Shown piece by piece: positions 9,584 to 20,347 of a stretch of 64,000 bases of DNA. This DNA comes from Collybia mongolica (lineage: Eukaryota > Basidiomycota > Agaricomycetes > Agaricales > Clitocybaceae): contig JAAXNY010000004.1 of the NCBI GenBank assembly GCA_013420905.1, positions 186,001 to 250,000 of the forward strand. Direction: 5' to 3'. The position numbers were made by a program, and so were the translations under genes. The notes below the pieces were generated by a model. The model searched no databases. It was not told the DNA's origin and saw only the letters and a program-made list of their open reading frames with translations. Every line of letters starts with the position of its first letter. The first letter of the stretch is position 1.

Positions 9584-9973
9584 GCCTAGCGCCGAGCTAG
9601 GCTTGTCAGCGCGCTACTGGTTTACTAGTAGTCGATATGTTTCCTAAGGGCTCTGGAGTTCTAAATACTTGCCTTGGTCCTGAAGATCCAAAGGCTGGTT
9701 GTGAAGATCCTCGTGTGCGCGCTCGCCTAGGAGGTGGTAACAACTCTGTTACTCCAGCGTTTTGCGAATTTTTAGTCTGCCGCGTTTTTGTAGCTACTTG
9801 TCTTGCAAGTGGCTGATTAGTTAGTCTGTTTGACGAGCTGGCTTGTGGGCGTGGCTCTTGAGACAGATTGACTAAACTTTCTCCGCTCTACTTCAATTTG
9901 TAGACGACGTTACTCGTCTTGGTATAATATTTTTCAAAGAAAGATGCTCTCTTTAGACTATTCAAAAACTCTG
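9584..9973. repeat. Cluster of short perfect hairpins
   Basis: Several small inverted repeats lie close together: GCCTAGC-GCCGA-GCTAGGC (9584-9602), GTAACA-ACTC-TGTTAC (about 9737), ACTTG-TCTTG-CAAGT (about 9797) and AGACGA-CGTTAC-TCGTCT (about 9902). No protein frame is supported here. Confidence 0.5.
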
Positions 9974-9993
9974 AACCCTCGCGGTGGGCTCCA
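9974..9993 (-). promoter_or_regulatory. Second copy of the primer-binding site
   Basis: The 20 bases are identical to 8583-8602 and in the same orientation, 1391 bp away. This suggests a second, outer copy of the same kind of element whose LTR would begin just to the right, with the element described above inserted into its leader. A local duplication is the alternative. Confidence 0.5.
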
Positions 9994-10264
9994 GATGAAA
10001 GGGGGCTCCTGGGCTATAAGTGCGCTGATGCTATGAAATGTAATCTCTCTCACACACACACCAAACCTAACAATCAACACACGAACAGTAGGAATCGCCT
10101 GTTTTGAGTTCGGGTTCAAGTGCTTAGAAGCACTAAGCTTTGAATAGTACTAGCCAAAGCCCTTTCCAATGATCTCTCGACGGGTTCGATTTAGACAAAA
10201 GCTTCAACACAGGTTCAAAAACCTGCTAGGTATATTTATAATATCTCTCGATCCAATAGACTGA

Positions 10265-10408
10265 GTACCAAGTGTACGTTCAATTATTAGTGATCCCAAG
10301 CGGATCTATAAGTCCAAGCGACTTATCAAACAATACAGTGCCAAGTGCACTAAGGCCAAGTGCCTAGTAATTCCAACGGACAATACGGTACTAAGTTCCA
10401 AGTGAACT
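10265..10408. repeat. Array of six hairpins with constant CAAGT/C loop
   Basis: Six perfect inverted repeats have different stems but the same five-base loop: GTAC-CAAGT-GTAC (10265), GATCC-CAAGC-GGATC (10292), ATAAGTC-CAAGC-GACTTAT (10308), AGTGC-CAAGT-GCACT (10337), AGGC-CAAGT-GCCT (10353) and AGTTC-CAAGT-GAACT (10394). Another hairpin, AGTGCTT-AG-AAGCACT, is at 10119-10134. The stems differ from copy to copy but always pair. Confidence 0.8.
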
Positions 10409-12023
10409 AAGTTTCTTTAATTCTGTGGTTCTCCAATCAATTCCAATCAAGACACGTTGAAGCAATCTGATCCTTAATTCGGGCACGCAATAGTGTTTTA
10501 ACAAATGTGATTTGTATACTCTATAGTCGCGCGAAGTGGGGGCAAGATTCCTTGCTTTAGCGCTACTCATCTACAGTCTATTTATAGTGTACAAACTAAA
10601 TATCATACGGAATTGTAAATTTTACACGGAACCGCACTCCCACGTGCCAAGGATCTGTATTCAATGCTGATATGTCCTCTACAACTTGGCGCACACGCCA
10701 TGCGTGCCAATTATGCCGTTTACTGGTTACTTATCAAATATTGAAAGAGCTGGCTAAACTCTTATCAAGTCCCGACCGCGCGCTTTGTTATTTAAAACAG
10801 CGCGGCACTGTCATTTACTCCTCCTGATTGTCCCGGTTGCTATTCACGGGGTCCCGTCGCTTCCGGTAGTTAACACCAAGTACCCCTGACTAGGATCGGG
10901 TTGTGCAAGTCCCGAATTTACAATTACTTCTCCTATTAATGATGATCCCTGGACTAATGATATCATACTACAACGGTTACTTATGAACTAAGACACCAAG
11001 GTTGTAACCGGGCATGGTGAATAGGACTAATAATAGACCGTACTCATAGTCCTCTGTACTGATAGTGTATTATCCATTAGACTAGTTCACTCTGATTAGC
11101 TGTCTTGGAGCTCGACTCTAATCCTTTATTACCGTTTACTTGGTTATTAGAAATGATACTAATAGCCTTACTTGTCGACTTTATAAGTGCAAACAATTTC
11201 GGGCCCTATCAACGGGGCTGCTCAAACGACCAGATGTGGACCTGCAGGATGCGATATGTAGGTCAATGAAGATAAGGTCTGGAGATACTTATGTGAGCAG
11301 GTCTTTCACCCTACATTCCTTGCTTAACTCTAACGACCTTCCCTCCGCAAAGTGTGAAGTGTGAGGCGCATTAGTATATGTTGTGTGTGGATGAATCTTG
11401 GATCAGGGGGGCACGCGGAGCAATGCATGAGAGACTGAAGAGTCTCTATTGCGTATGTTGAGGGCACAAGGAGGGATCAAGGTGTTGGCATTGAGTTTTG
11501 CATCCTAAATACTCTGATTATAAACCTCAACTGTGCCTTCTCATGCTGTTCTCCGCTGTTCTCTGCATCGTGTAGCTTTCTATGTCACTCGCATTTATTC
11601 ATTTGATTGCTTTGCTTTACCAGCAGATACGCCTGTCTAGCAAGTTTGCCTCAGCTTACCCTGGTGCGTAGGGAGCATCAATTTCATAGCTTTCCATGGT
11701 GTAGGAGTCTGTAAATAGTGCGCCATCCCCGCTGCGAGAGGCCTTCTCATATAATGGCTGACAAACGTGCCACACACGACTTTCTCGGAGTTGTCTAATT
11801 CGGCTCCTCACATCCAGATCTCTGAAATATGAGAGCAACAATTGGTATTAATCGAGGTGGAAAAACAGACATGGAACTTGCTAGATTTTGAGTAAGGAAT
11901 CTGAAAGTTTAAAATCCATAAAGTAAGTTCAAGTTCATATTCCCAGAGAAGGGACCTTGTCGGAATCATAGCCGTCATTGTCATGGCTTGGAGGGCTTGT
12001 ACCCTCAAGACCTTTGCCTTGAT
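10409..12023. other. No gene seen; probable LTR-like or repeat DNA at left
   Basis: The left part (to about 11100) continues the AT-rich, hairpin-bearing style and may be LTR of the outer element. No supportable coding frame was found. The stretch near 11935-12023 is the possible readthrough tail of the F-box relic. Confidence 0.4.
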
Positions 12024-12063
12024 CTATACCATGCTCTTCCACCACAATCCGGATGCCCTGCTT

Positions 12064-12777
12064 CTAGAGTGAACAAACCCTCTCCTGTTGCCCATCTGTG
12101 AATTTAAAGTGCTGACACCGAACCATAACATCTGCAATGCGCTTGGCCGAGCTGACAAGTTCAGATCCTCCTGCGCGTGATTCGAGCATGCCCAGGAACC
12201 CATCCATGAGCCAGAATGATACACTACACTCAATCAAGCGCAGAGATGGCCAGAAATGCCCCTTGGATACACATTCTATCACCGTGAGCGGCAACTCATC
12301 GTCAATCCTAAGCTCCGCAAGTACCGGCATCTGTTCCACCAGTGAGTAGTTGTATGGAAGCGCTTTCATATAGAGGGATTCGAGATTTGGAAATGCCATG
12401 TAGGGGGGCTTGTTCTGGGCATTAATGGAGAGGCGACGGATTGTGGAGTGTGGCATGAGAAATAATATGCCACTGAGAGCATACGGCACGTTTTCCGTGA
12501 TGTTGAAGAAGAGGGGAGCGTCCTGGCCGCGCAGGAGACATTGTTTAGTAAAGTACAGCATAGCTCGGTCAGAGCAATGCTCTCCTTGAAAGATGATGCT
12601 CAAATTGTTCCATAGGCGACAAAGTCCCACCGCAAAGTTCCTCCACCTGGAGCACGTTTGTGCCGCCAACCATAGAGCATTGAAATTCACGGACGGTATG
12701 ACAATGGTTTCTGGGCAAAGGTATAGAAATACCTTGCCCAGGATCTCTGTTGGCATTTTGGCAATCGGCGCCATCAA
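12064..12777 (-). pseudogene. F-box protein, probably truncated by TAG
   Basis: The 237-residue frame opens with an F-box-like segment (IAKMPTEILGKVFLYL, then AAQTCSRWRNFAV and LCRLWNNLSI), which in this family binds Skp1 of SCF ubiquitin ligases. It continues with LRR-like spacing of Leu residues, as in the large F-box/LRR families of agarics. TAG at 12064-12066 is followed in the same frame by 42 more codons (starting KQGIRIVVEEHG) before TGA at 11935-11937. Those codons look like the normal family C-terminus, so a premature stop is likely. Upstream the frame is open for only about 15 codons, so the usual N-terminal coiled coil is missing or shifted. Confidence 0.6.
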
Positions 12778-14392
12778 ATTAGTTCTGAGATGTCTGTGTC
12801 TGACATGCGAATTCCTCCAGTGAAATCAAAGAGAGGCAAGTATAGCAACGCACCAGAATGTCTTGTGCTCTCTCAGGTTTTACAATGCTTGTAACCGGTC
12901 CAGACCTCTTTTGGCTCACACAAGGTATAGTTGTGCTGAATGAGGGAAAGAGTGAAGGGGAAATACAGTAGTATGGGCGATGCACAAAGGGTTTGATGCT
13001 CACAGCAAGAACATGTGCTAAGAGGTGATCATGTGCATTGAAATGACATGTACAGCCTCCAAGGGACGCCGTGGTGGGCGTCCCCCATTGCCTGGATGCT
13101 AAAAATAAATGTCACAAGGTAATGAAGGGAGATGAATAATGCCTTTTAATTCTGTCCAGGATCCGTTCATTGGCAGAAATATGTGTAATTTAAATCCGAA
13201 GGACACACAGTAAAGTATCCTATTGTGCTCTCTGGGGTTATAGGTGTGAACAGACGGATGGAATTATGGGGTGTTCGTGTGTGTGTTTTGGGTGCATAAA
13301 GTGTGGAGAGGCTGCTGAGGCCATAGTGAAATGAGAGTTAATGGCAAGAAATAAACTCCTCTCCCTCTGCTCCGCTCCCTCAAATCTCTCAAGCTCCCTA
13401 TCCTTTGACTATCTGAGTCAACCCTTGTCCTAACCCTTAAGCCCAGCATGGTCAACAAACAATCGGAGGTTAGTTATCTTCTCGCATTGTGGTGTGACCT
13501 CTGCGGTCGGCTGCTAAAATAAAGCAATGGCTTTGACAGTCTTGTGGGGGCCTTGCCATGCACAGCATGTCCGAATTCCAACAATAGTTGCACTATTTCT
13601 GAAGCTGAGCTATGTTCCTCACTGTCTATTAGTATCGCATAGCCATGAATTGCGGTAAGAAAGGTAGACTTAGTCGACATTGCTGTAGGATAGATTTTCG
13701 TAATCTTGGACTTCCTTGATGGTTTCCACTATGCTTGGATTGGTGCACTGTGCGCACTAGTGGGAAAGGTATGCGGAGAACCTCCTATGTGGATTATATC
13801 CTCAATTATTCTGGGGTGTGCGAGACGTTTCTAATTGCTGCGCGTATCTATTTCCAGACTTTCGAGAGACGTGTGGAGTCGGTGATCTGGGGGTTGGTTG
13901 CGTTTGCGTTGGACAGTGATTTATTGTGGAATGTATATACATCCTATATGACATAAAGTACTAGATTGGCCAATAATCGTGCTAATGCCCCCCTTAGGCA
14001 CACAAGCAGATGACTCCGATCCCCCAGGTGGCTTAATGCAAGGCGGCCCGACCGTTGTGCGCGATCCGACAGCCACCCAACAAAGTTAATGCCAGGTTAG
14101 GAACACAACAGAGGGCAGTGCCGCCCACTGACAGACACCGTACGACACCCAGTAAAATCCGGCTCAGATCCTCGGGCAACTTGAATGGTCTCAAGGATAC
14201 ATCCCTCATGCATCTTCCTGAAATAATCCGAGAATCCGGTTCAACTCCCAATTGAGGCGCTTGATAGCATATACGATGCTTTCCTTACCTCATGAGGAAC
14301 ACTGAACCTTTGATTTGAAACACGCGAGATAGCTGAGCGCACAGAGACACACCAAAGGACTGGTAGAGCAGCGACTCATACGCATAAACACA
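12778..14392. other. No gene seen
   Basis: Both strands carry only short frames without recognisable domains. The TA dinucleotide at 14393-14394 is the target-site half of the Tc1 insertion that follows. Confidence 0.4.
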
Positions 14393-14394
14393 TA

Positions 14395-14606
14395 CAGTGG
14401 CTCAAAAAACTGCCCCAATGTTTGTACATTTTTGAAAGATCAATATGGTATGAAGTGCTGACATAAGCAGGGGACCTGGGGTAATTATGTAAGATACTAT
14501 GACATCGTGGCTTTCCAATGGACCCTGGATCATGTGATTTGGATCAATATCCATTAAGCTATAAGCCAAACAAAATGGTTACTTATTGGGGCAGTTTTTT
14601 GACCCT
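14395..14606 (+). repeat. Left 212-bp terminal inverted repeat
   Basis: It pairs with 15791-16002. It contains CAAAAAACTGCCCCAAT near its outer end and the inverse ATTGGGGCAGTTTTTTG at its inner end, so each repeat holds two opposed copies of the probable transposase-binding core. Confidence 0.95.
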
Positions 14607-14755
14607 TATCTTATTTTCCATTATTCTGGCATTTATGATCCAATGCAAGAACATTATGGACTGTGGGAAGAATAAACAATGTCATGTGACTTTATTTGTA
14701 TCAATTTGACATGTTGGAATTGGTTCAATCATCTTCTTGACCTCTTACCACCATC

Positions 14756-15775
14756 ATGAAAGCCATTTCTACTGCTCAGCACAATACTGTTGTTTCTCTC
14801 CTCAATGAGGGCTATTCTCAGCGTCAAATCAAGGAGAAAACTGGTCTAGGGAAGGGTACCATCAGTAGGATCAGCAAAGATGTGGATGGAAACAAAGAAA
14901 ACAACCTTGGTGGCCGCCCCTCCAAGCTGTCTGTTCGTGACAAACAGTCAATTATTCGTCAAATCAAGTCAGGGAAGCTTGATAATGCAGTTCAGGCTAC
15001 CCAATTCATCAATGGCATCATCCCCAATCCTGTCACACCCCAGACAGTCAGAAATGCACTCAAGGAAAATCAATTTTATGCTGCTACAAAGAGGAAAGCT
15101 CCTCTTCTCAAACGAGCCCATCGCATCCGGCGTCTCCAGTTTGCAAAATATCATGAAAGCTGGACTGTGGAGGACTGGAAAAGGGTTCTATGGACAGATG
15201 AGACCAAAATCAATAGGATTGGGTCAGATGGAAAGGTTTATGTCTGGAAACAAAGGGGAGAACCACCATCTGATAGAACAACATCACCTACTGTCAAACA
15301 TGGAGGAGGAGGAAACCTCATGGTATGGGGTTGTATGGGGTGGAATGGAGTGGGAAAGCTCATAGAGGTGCAGGGGAACATGGACAAGGTTCAATACTGT
15401 GAAATTTTGGAGAGTGGAGTTCAGGAAAGTTTTGAGAAGTTGGAAATGGTGGATGGCGAGCGCTACTTTCAGCAAGATAACGACCCCAAACACACATCTG
15501 GACTGGCCACACAGTGGTTTGAAGACAACAACATTCAAGTCCTTGGCTGGCCTGCCCAATCCCCTGACATGAATCCAATAGAACACCTTTGGGAACATCT
15601 CAAGCGCCGTCTTAAAGAATATCCGACACCACCCAAAGGAGTACATGAGTTGTGGGATAGATTGGCTGAAGAGTGGGGTGAAATTCCACCAGAGGTATGC
15701 CAAAACCTGATAGAAAGTATGCCCAGGCGGATACAAGCAGTTATAAAGGCAAAAGGTGGTCATACAAAGTATTAG
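14756..15775 (+). CDS. Tc1-type DD34E transposase
   Basis: The 339-residue intronless frame gives a full-length Tc1 transposase. The N-terminal helix-turn-helix (QRQIKEKTGLGKGTISRI, residues about 21-38) is followed by the linker GGRPSKLS, matching the GRPR-like motif between the two DNA-binding subdomains. The catalytic core has Asp in LWTDETK, Asp in FQQDNDPKHTS and Glu in NPIEHLWEHLK, with exactly 34 residues between the second Asp and the Glu. It would act in the nucleus to cut and paste the element through the 212-bp repeats. The start ATG lies 150 bp inside the left repeat. No stop or frameshift is present; long antisense frames over it are shadows. Confidence 0.95.
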   Translation: MKAISTAQHNTVVSLLNEGYSQRQIKEKTGLGKGTISRISKDVDGNKENNLGGRPSKLSVRDKQSIIRQIKSGKLDNAVQATQFINGIIPNPVTPQTVRNALKENQFYAATKRKAPLLKRAHRIRRLQFAKYHESWTVEDWKRVLWTDETKINRIGSDGKVYVWKQRGEPPSDRTTSPTVKHGGGGNLMVWGCMGWNGVGKLIEVQGNMDKVQYCEILESGVQESFEKLEMVDGERYFQQDNDPKHTSGLATQWFEDNNIQVLGWPAQSPDMNPIEHLWEHLKRRLKEYPTPPKGVHELWDRLAEEWGEIPPEVCQNLIESMPRRIQAVIKAKGGHTKY

Positions 15776-15790
15776 ATAGAAAATTAATAG

Positions 15791-16002
15791 AGGGTCAAAA
15801 AACTGCCCCAATGAGTAATCATTTTGTTTGGCCTATAGCTTAATGGGTTTTGATCCAAATCACATGATCCAGGGTCCATTGGAAAGCCACGATGTCATAG
15901 TATCTTACATAATTACCCCAGGTCCCCTGCTTATGTCAGCACTTCATACCATATTGATCTTTCAAAAATGTACAAACATTGGGGCAGTTTTTTGAGCCAC
16001 TG
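15791..16002 (-). repeat. Right 212-bp terminal inverted repeat
   Basis: This is the inverse of 14395-14606. Differences are concentrated in the inner third (for example atcaatatcc versus atcaaaaccc). It starts 15 bp after the transposase stop. Confidence 0.95.
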
Positions 16003-16004
16003 TA

Positions 16005-18050
16005 TAAGTAGACAAGTGTGTATGATGCTGCTCACGCAAACTAGATCCCGCTTTCGTTTCCGTTCCCACTCTATCTCATATTCCACAGCCAGTTATATCT
16101 AAGGAAGGTGATGTGCTCCGGGGTTTGCGGGGAAAAACTGAGACTCGCAAAAATTGGTTGACTTTGATGTTGGTGGGGTGTACCGATAAATTTAAGCCAT
16201 AAAGCCTTTACTGGGAAGAACTTGATGTCCGCCAGCACCTCTGAGAGGGTCTGGACTCAATCTTAAAACAATGATCCTAAACATTCAATAAGCACTTGTA
16301 TGGAATGCCTACTAAGAGTGATGGTCTTGACAACCAACTTGAGTCCCGGATGGACATCCGGTCGCAAACTTTGAAAGAGCAGTAACGTGGGCGAATTCCG
16401 GCGCGTTGTGTTGGAGCAGATAGACGCCCAGTTACCTGTATCCAGATCACAAAGGGGTGGGGGAAGCACTCCTTGGAAAGAGTACCAGTGGCCGGGAGTA
16501 GTCGAGTATTTCTGCGGTGCATGGATGCAGATGGAGCTCTAAGGCTCATCACTTATATGCACTGTCAGCCATGACATTTATTGTGTGCACTAACTCTCTT
16601 CGAGTCCTAGCATCGCAACATTAACCACATGTTCAAAACGCATGGGGTTCATTCATAATGGGAAGTCATAGCTTATGTGCCGAATTTCCCTGAATTTATC
16701 TGGGTGGAGTTCATTGCGTGCAACGATAAACTATTCCACATTATAGTGAGGGACAGACACCATCGGGGCACCACAAAGTGAAAAACACGCTCAATCAATC
16801 ATTCTCCTCTCTTCCACGCTCTCGGCCATGCCAAATCCCAACTTCATACACTCTCAAATCAGCTCTTTATGTGGCATTGACAGCTTGAAATGTCGACAGG
16901 ATCTGGGAGTAGGATAGTATGGGCTAATGCAAGGGCCTGAGCTTGCACTTGGAGATGGATGAGATCGTCCGGCTAGCCAGTCAAATCATAGTGGGGACCC
17001 AACAAAAGAAAAGCGAAAAAAGATACACATCCGACTGTTACTTTTAGCCATATTCCGATTTCCCCATCCAGCATTTTCCGTCTCTTGTCAGTGGTAGGAT
17101 CCATGCCCTGGTCCAGTGCCCCCATACCAATGGCTGGGCTGAGCCCCCTAGCAGAGCAATTTGGGCAACAAACCCCATGCAATGACACCAAAAGCAAACT
17201 CAGCTTCACCCCAACAGACCTTGGGATTAGCTCCATGCTAGAATTATGGCGTGGCAATGGCGACGGTGAGGTGGACCCTGAGCCCGTTTATCCAAAAAAG
17301 AAGAACCTTAGGTAGAGACAATCTGTAACATTGACAGTATATCGTACGTTTGATTTCATTATGCAATGGCATCAGTAAGATGTCAAATTTCTTGTTCGCT
17401 TTTCAGCACTTTCCGGCACTTTTCGGCTTGACAACAAGTCTGCAAGTTTCCTCTGAAAGTTTTTCCTATGTGTGGCATCACAATACAGCTCCAATACCCA
17501 AACTAGGTTTGTAGTTGGTCTTCAGGAATGTATTGAGTATGAAGTTCACCTGTAAGTTGATCCTACATATCAAAAGTCGGCCCATAGTTCCGAATTACGT
17601 TGTCACCATCTGTGATGGCAACAGCGATGGTATGTAAACACAGTGCATGTTCTGTGCTCGGAAACATGTAGGTGAAGGCTGTGGGGATATCCTGAGACCA
17701 GTCAACATGTTGTTAAGCACACTACTGGAGAAGCAATAAATTTCAAACAAATTTGCGTTGAGAACTTGTCAAAATTCAGACATAGCTTTTCAGCTGTTTG
17801 TTTGCACACTTTTCGGACTTGTACAAGCTTGTACAAGCATGTACAAGCACAAAAAGAAATTTGTATAAACACTGATGTGCTAAATTTGTGTGGCAGATGA
17901 CTATCGTGATGTATTTACCAGTAATTCATTAGTACTATTGAGCAGGGTGATTGCAGACGATACTTCAGGCTGGAGGTGACTTGAGAGGGCCTAGTGCTTG
18001 GTGTAACCAATCACAACCAGTAGTGATAGCAAATACAAAAATATGTCTCA
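16005..18050. other. No gene seen
   Basis: Open frames near 16970-17315 occur on both strands but match nothing I know. A triple repeat of GTACAAGC(A/T)T-like units is at 17818-17849. Confidence 0.4.
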
Positions 18051-18445
18051 GTGCCAACTGAGCCAGGACCGAAAGTTGCTATGAGTGACCGGCTCCAACG
18101 CAGGTTGACGGCCGTTGAAGGGAACTTAAGAGAGACTTGACTAGCGAAACCGAATTGGACTATCTTTGGGGCCGATTGCAGGCTAAAGTGGTTAGGGCCA
18201 GACACTATAATGAGTTACAATCAGTCGTCATAGTGTTTCCAAAAGATTATATTATTGCCCACTGAACCGGGACTGAAAGTTGTTATGCATCAAGTAGGCG
18301 GGAACGATCAGTCTTAAAGCAGGTTGAAGGTGACTCGAGGAGGCCTTGTCTAACCGGATCAAAGTTATCTATTTTTGGAACTAGGTACGGGCTGGAATGG
18401 TCGGGGACAGGGATTATGATCAATCGCAAGCGGTTGTCGTATTGC
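18051..18445 (+). repeat. Diverged tandem duplication, about 207-bp period
   Basis: Unit one (from about 18051, tgccaactgagccaggaccgaaagttgctatg) and unit two (from about 18257, tgcccactgaaccgggactgaaagttgttatg) align through caggttga, the caaagt/gaattggacta part and the closing ggttgtcg/cagtcgtc with many substitutions and small gaps. It is an old direct repeat of non-coding DNA. Confidence 0.6.
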
Positions 18446-18600
18446 GTGTGTCTGGTTGCATGCGAAAAGATTTGCCCATTTTTTCGTCGACTTCCCTGTT
18501 TCCCGATGTGCATGTGCACTATAGACAGGATATCCACTCGCATATGCGGAGGCTTCAAGCTCCAAGGGCATCCATACACCAGTCATCGAGGAGGAAAAAT

Positions 18601-18705
18601 TCACGCTCCCTGTCCCCAGAATCCTGGTTATCGTCCCGGGAGTTCAGGACCATCTGGAGCGTGGTGCGGACATGCTCTACCTGGCGCCCTACCATCCTCT
18701 GATTC
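18601..18705 (+). pseudogene. F-box family fragment
   Basis: The frame reads SPESWLSS, REFRTIWSVV and RTCSTWRP, matching the FxxVWSxxxTCSTWR segment of agaric F-box proteins that also appears at about 22950. Only about 33 residues remain before a stop. Confidence 0.4.
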
Positions 18706-20298
18706 TATCATTTGAGGAGTAAATTGAACATCTGCCTCGCAGGGAATGTCTACGTCGCAGGGGTAACTCACATCATGTTCACTTCTCCGCGCAAGCGGGG
18801 CAATGAGTTCAGACTACAGCCTTGGTCTCTGATCATGACGCTTTATTAGCTGTGCATGGGCGATGCTACACGATACCCATTGGCCCCAAGAAACGAAGTA
18901 TGAAGGATGACTGTTCCCATCTTCAAGCCTATGTCATTGACATTATAATTTTAGCATCGGTGTTTACACCTAATGGATATGAATGCTGGCCTTCTCAGAA
19001 CTTCCACGTGGTTTAAATTCCAATCCTCTTCCCACAGCGGGTGTAAATCAATTTCTGGATAGTGACTTGGTGCTGAACATAGTTTCCTTCGAGTAAGAGC
19101 GCGTTAATCTCGGTCACAACGCCAGACGTCTATTTATCTCGAGGCTATCACTGCGGTATCATGTGGGCACGTACCAGGATGATACATATATCTGGTGGGA
19201 ATAATGTGTCTAGAAGGGGGACCCGTGTCCGGAAATGCGCCTTTCGGGCCTTGTTCATTATGAATTCATGTGTGGAGTGCATTACATGATGGTTTCATTC
19301 GTTATTTTGGTTTGTTCGACAGCAACTTGACAATTCAATTGTAGGTATCTTGACACCCCCAGACTGTGACACAGTCAACCCCCCCCCATCAAATTTATCT
19401 GTCTCGTTCAGAAACAAATGTAAATAGGTCTGTGATCTCGGAGAGGGATGGTTGTGATTGTGAGAGGGTAGGGCGTGGCCTTAGATGGAGACCGTGTGCA
19501 TGTGCACAGCCTCCATTGGTATACGCATGTTATGGGTGCACGTGATCCCAGAGCATCAGCATGTGTAGGGGTAGTATGGCGTATACCACCTAGAGTTATG
19601 ATGCACTATTGATGAGACGTTGTTTGAGAAAGTCCTCGTATAGTCCGTACGAAAAGCGTCTATACCTTCAGTTGCTTATATCCATTTTCATTTTCCACTC
19701 ATGAGCGCGAACCGATATTGAGTATTGAACGCTTCTTTAGAATTACACCAATATTAACAGGCATCTCTAGGGCCCTTGATCCGAAGATGTAGACCGGATC
19801 TCCGACCCGACGATTAACTAATGCGACGTCAAGTGGACGCTTTATGATTTATGCAACGGTGAGGGATCTGTTCTTTTGATCATGTACATCAGCTGCTTAG
19901 ACGCGCTAAGGCGGACACGCTACAGTTTGGTTTTCTCGGTGCTTCCAGTCGTATCCCGATTTCTGTCTCTTTGGCAAACGGGCTGGTTCCGAACCTCTAC
20001 GCCCCTGCGCCCGCCTTGTACATATATGCGACTGGTACCGAGGTCTCGTCAAAACCGCTGTGTGAACAGTAACATAATTCGTGAGATTTGTCTTCCGCAA
20101 ACCGCTATGACCCTTACATGTACACATCGCAAGGTATGGCGGGTGTCCATCAGTTATATGTAGTGGCAAGTATTATCTTACCATTATTTTGGATTGTTCT
20201 GAGGGATATTCTTATCTCTTTTTATTCGCACACTTGTTGGCACGATACTGGTCAGACCTTATGCTTTGATCACACTCCATGTTGCATTATTCTAGGAG
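18706..20298. other. No gene seen
   Basis: No supportable coding frame was found. A C-run lies at about 19380-19388. Confidence 0.4.
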
Positions 20299-20304
20299 TA
20301 TAAG
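20299..20304 (+). promoter_or_regulatory. TATA-like box of the DUF6534 gene
   Basis: TATAAG lies 44 bp upstream of the ATG at 20348, a typical distance in this window. Confidence 0.4.
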
Positions 20305-20347
20305 AGCCTCGAAGGGGCCGAACTGGAAACTCCCCTTATTCCATCTC

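Larger units (their letters stand above)
14395..16002 (+). mobile_element. Complete Tc1/mariner element, 1608 bp
   Basis: The ends CAGTGGCTCAAAAAACTGCCCC and its exact complement are flanked by TA on both sides (14393-14394 and 16003-16004), the target duplication of Tc1/mariner elements. Terminal inverted repeats are 212 bp each and differ at only about six positions. The single transposase frame is intact. Matching repeats plus an open frame suggest a recent, potentially active copy. Confidence 0.95.

Noticed and set aside
15284..15811. Long antisense frame over the Tc1 transposase
   Set aside because: It is a shadow of the strongly conserved + strand transposase and has no domain of its own.
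16973..17315. Overlapping open frames on both strands near 17.1 kb
   Set aside because: Neither product is recognisable and there is no splice or promoter support.
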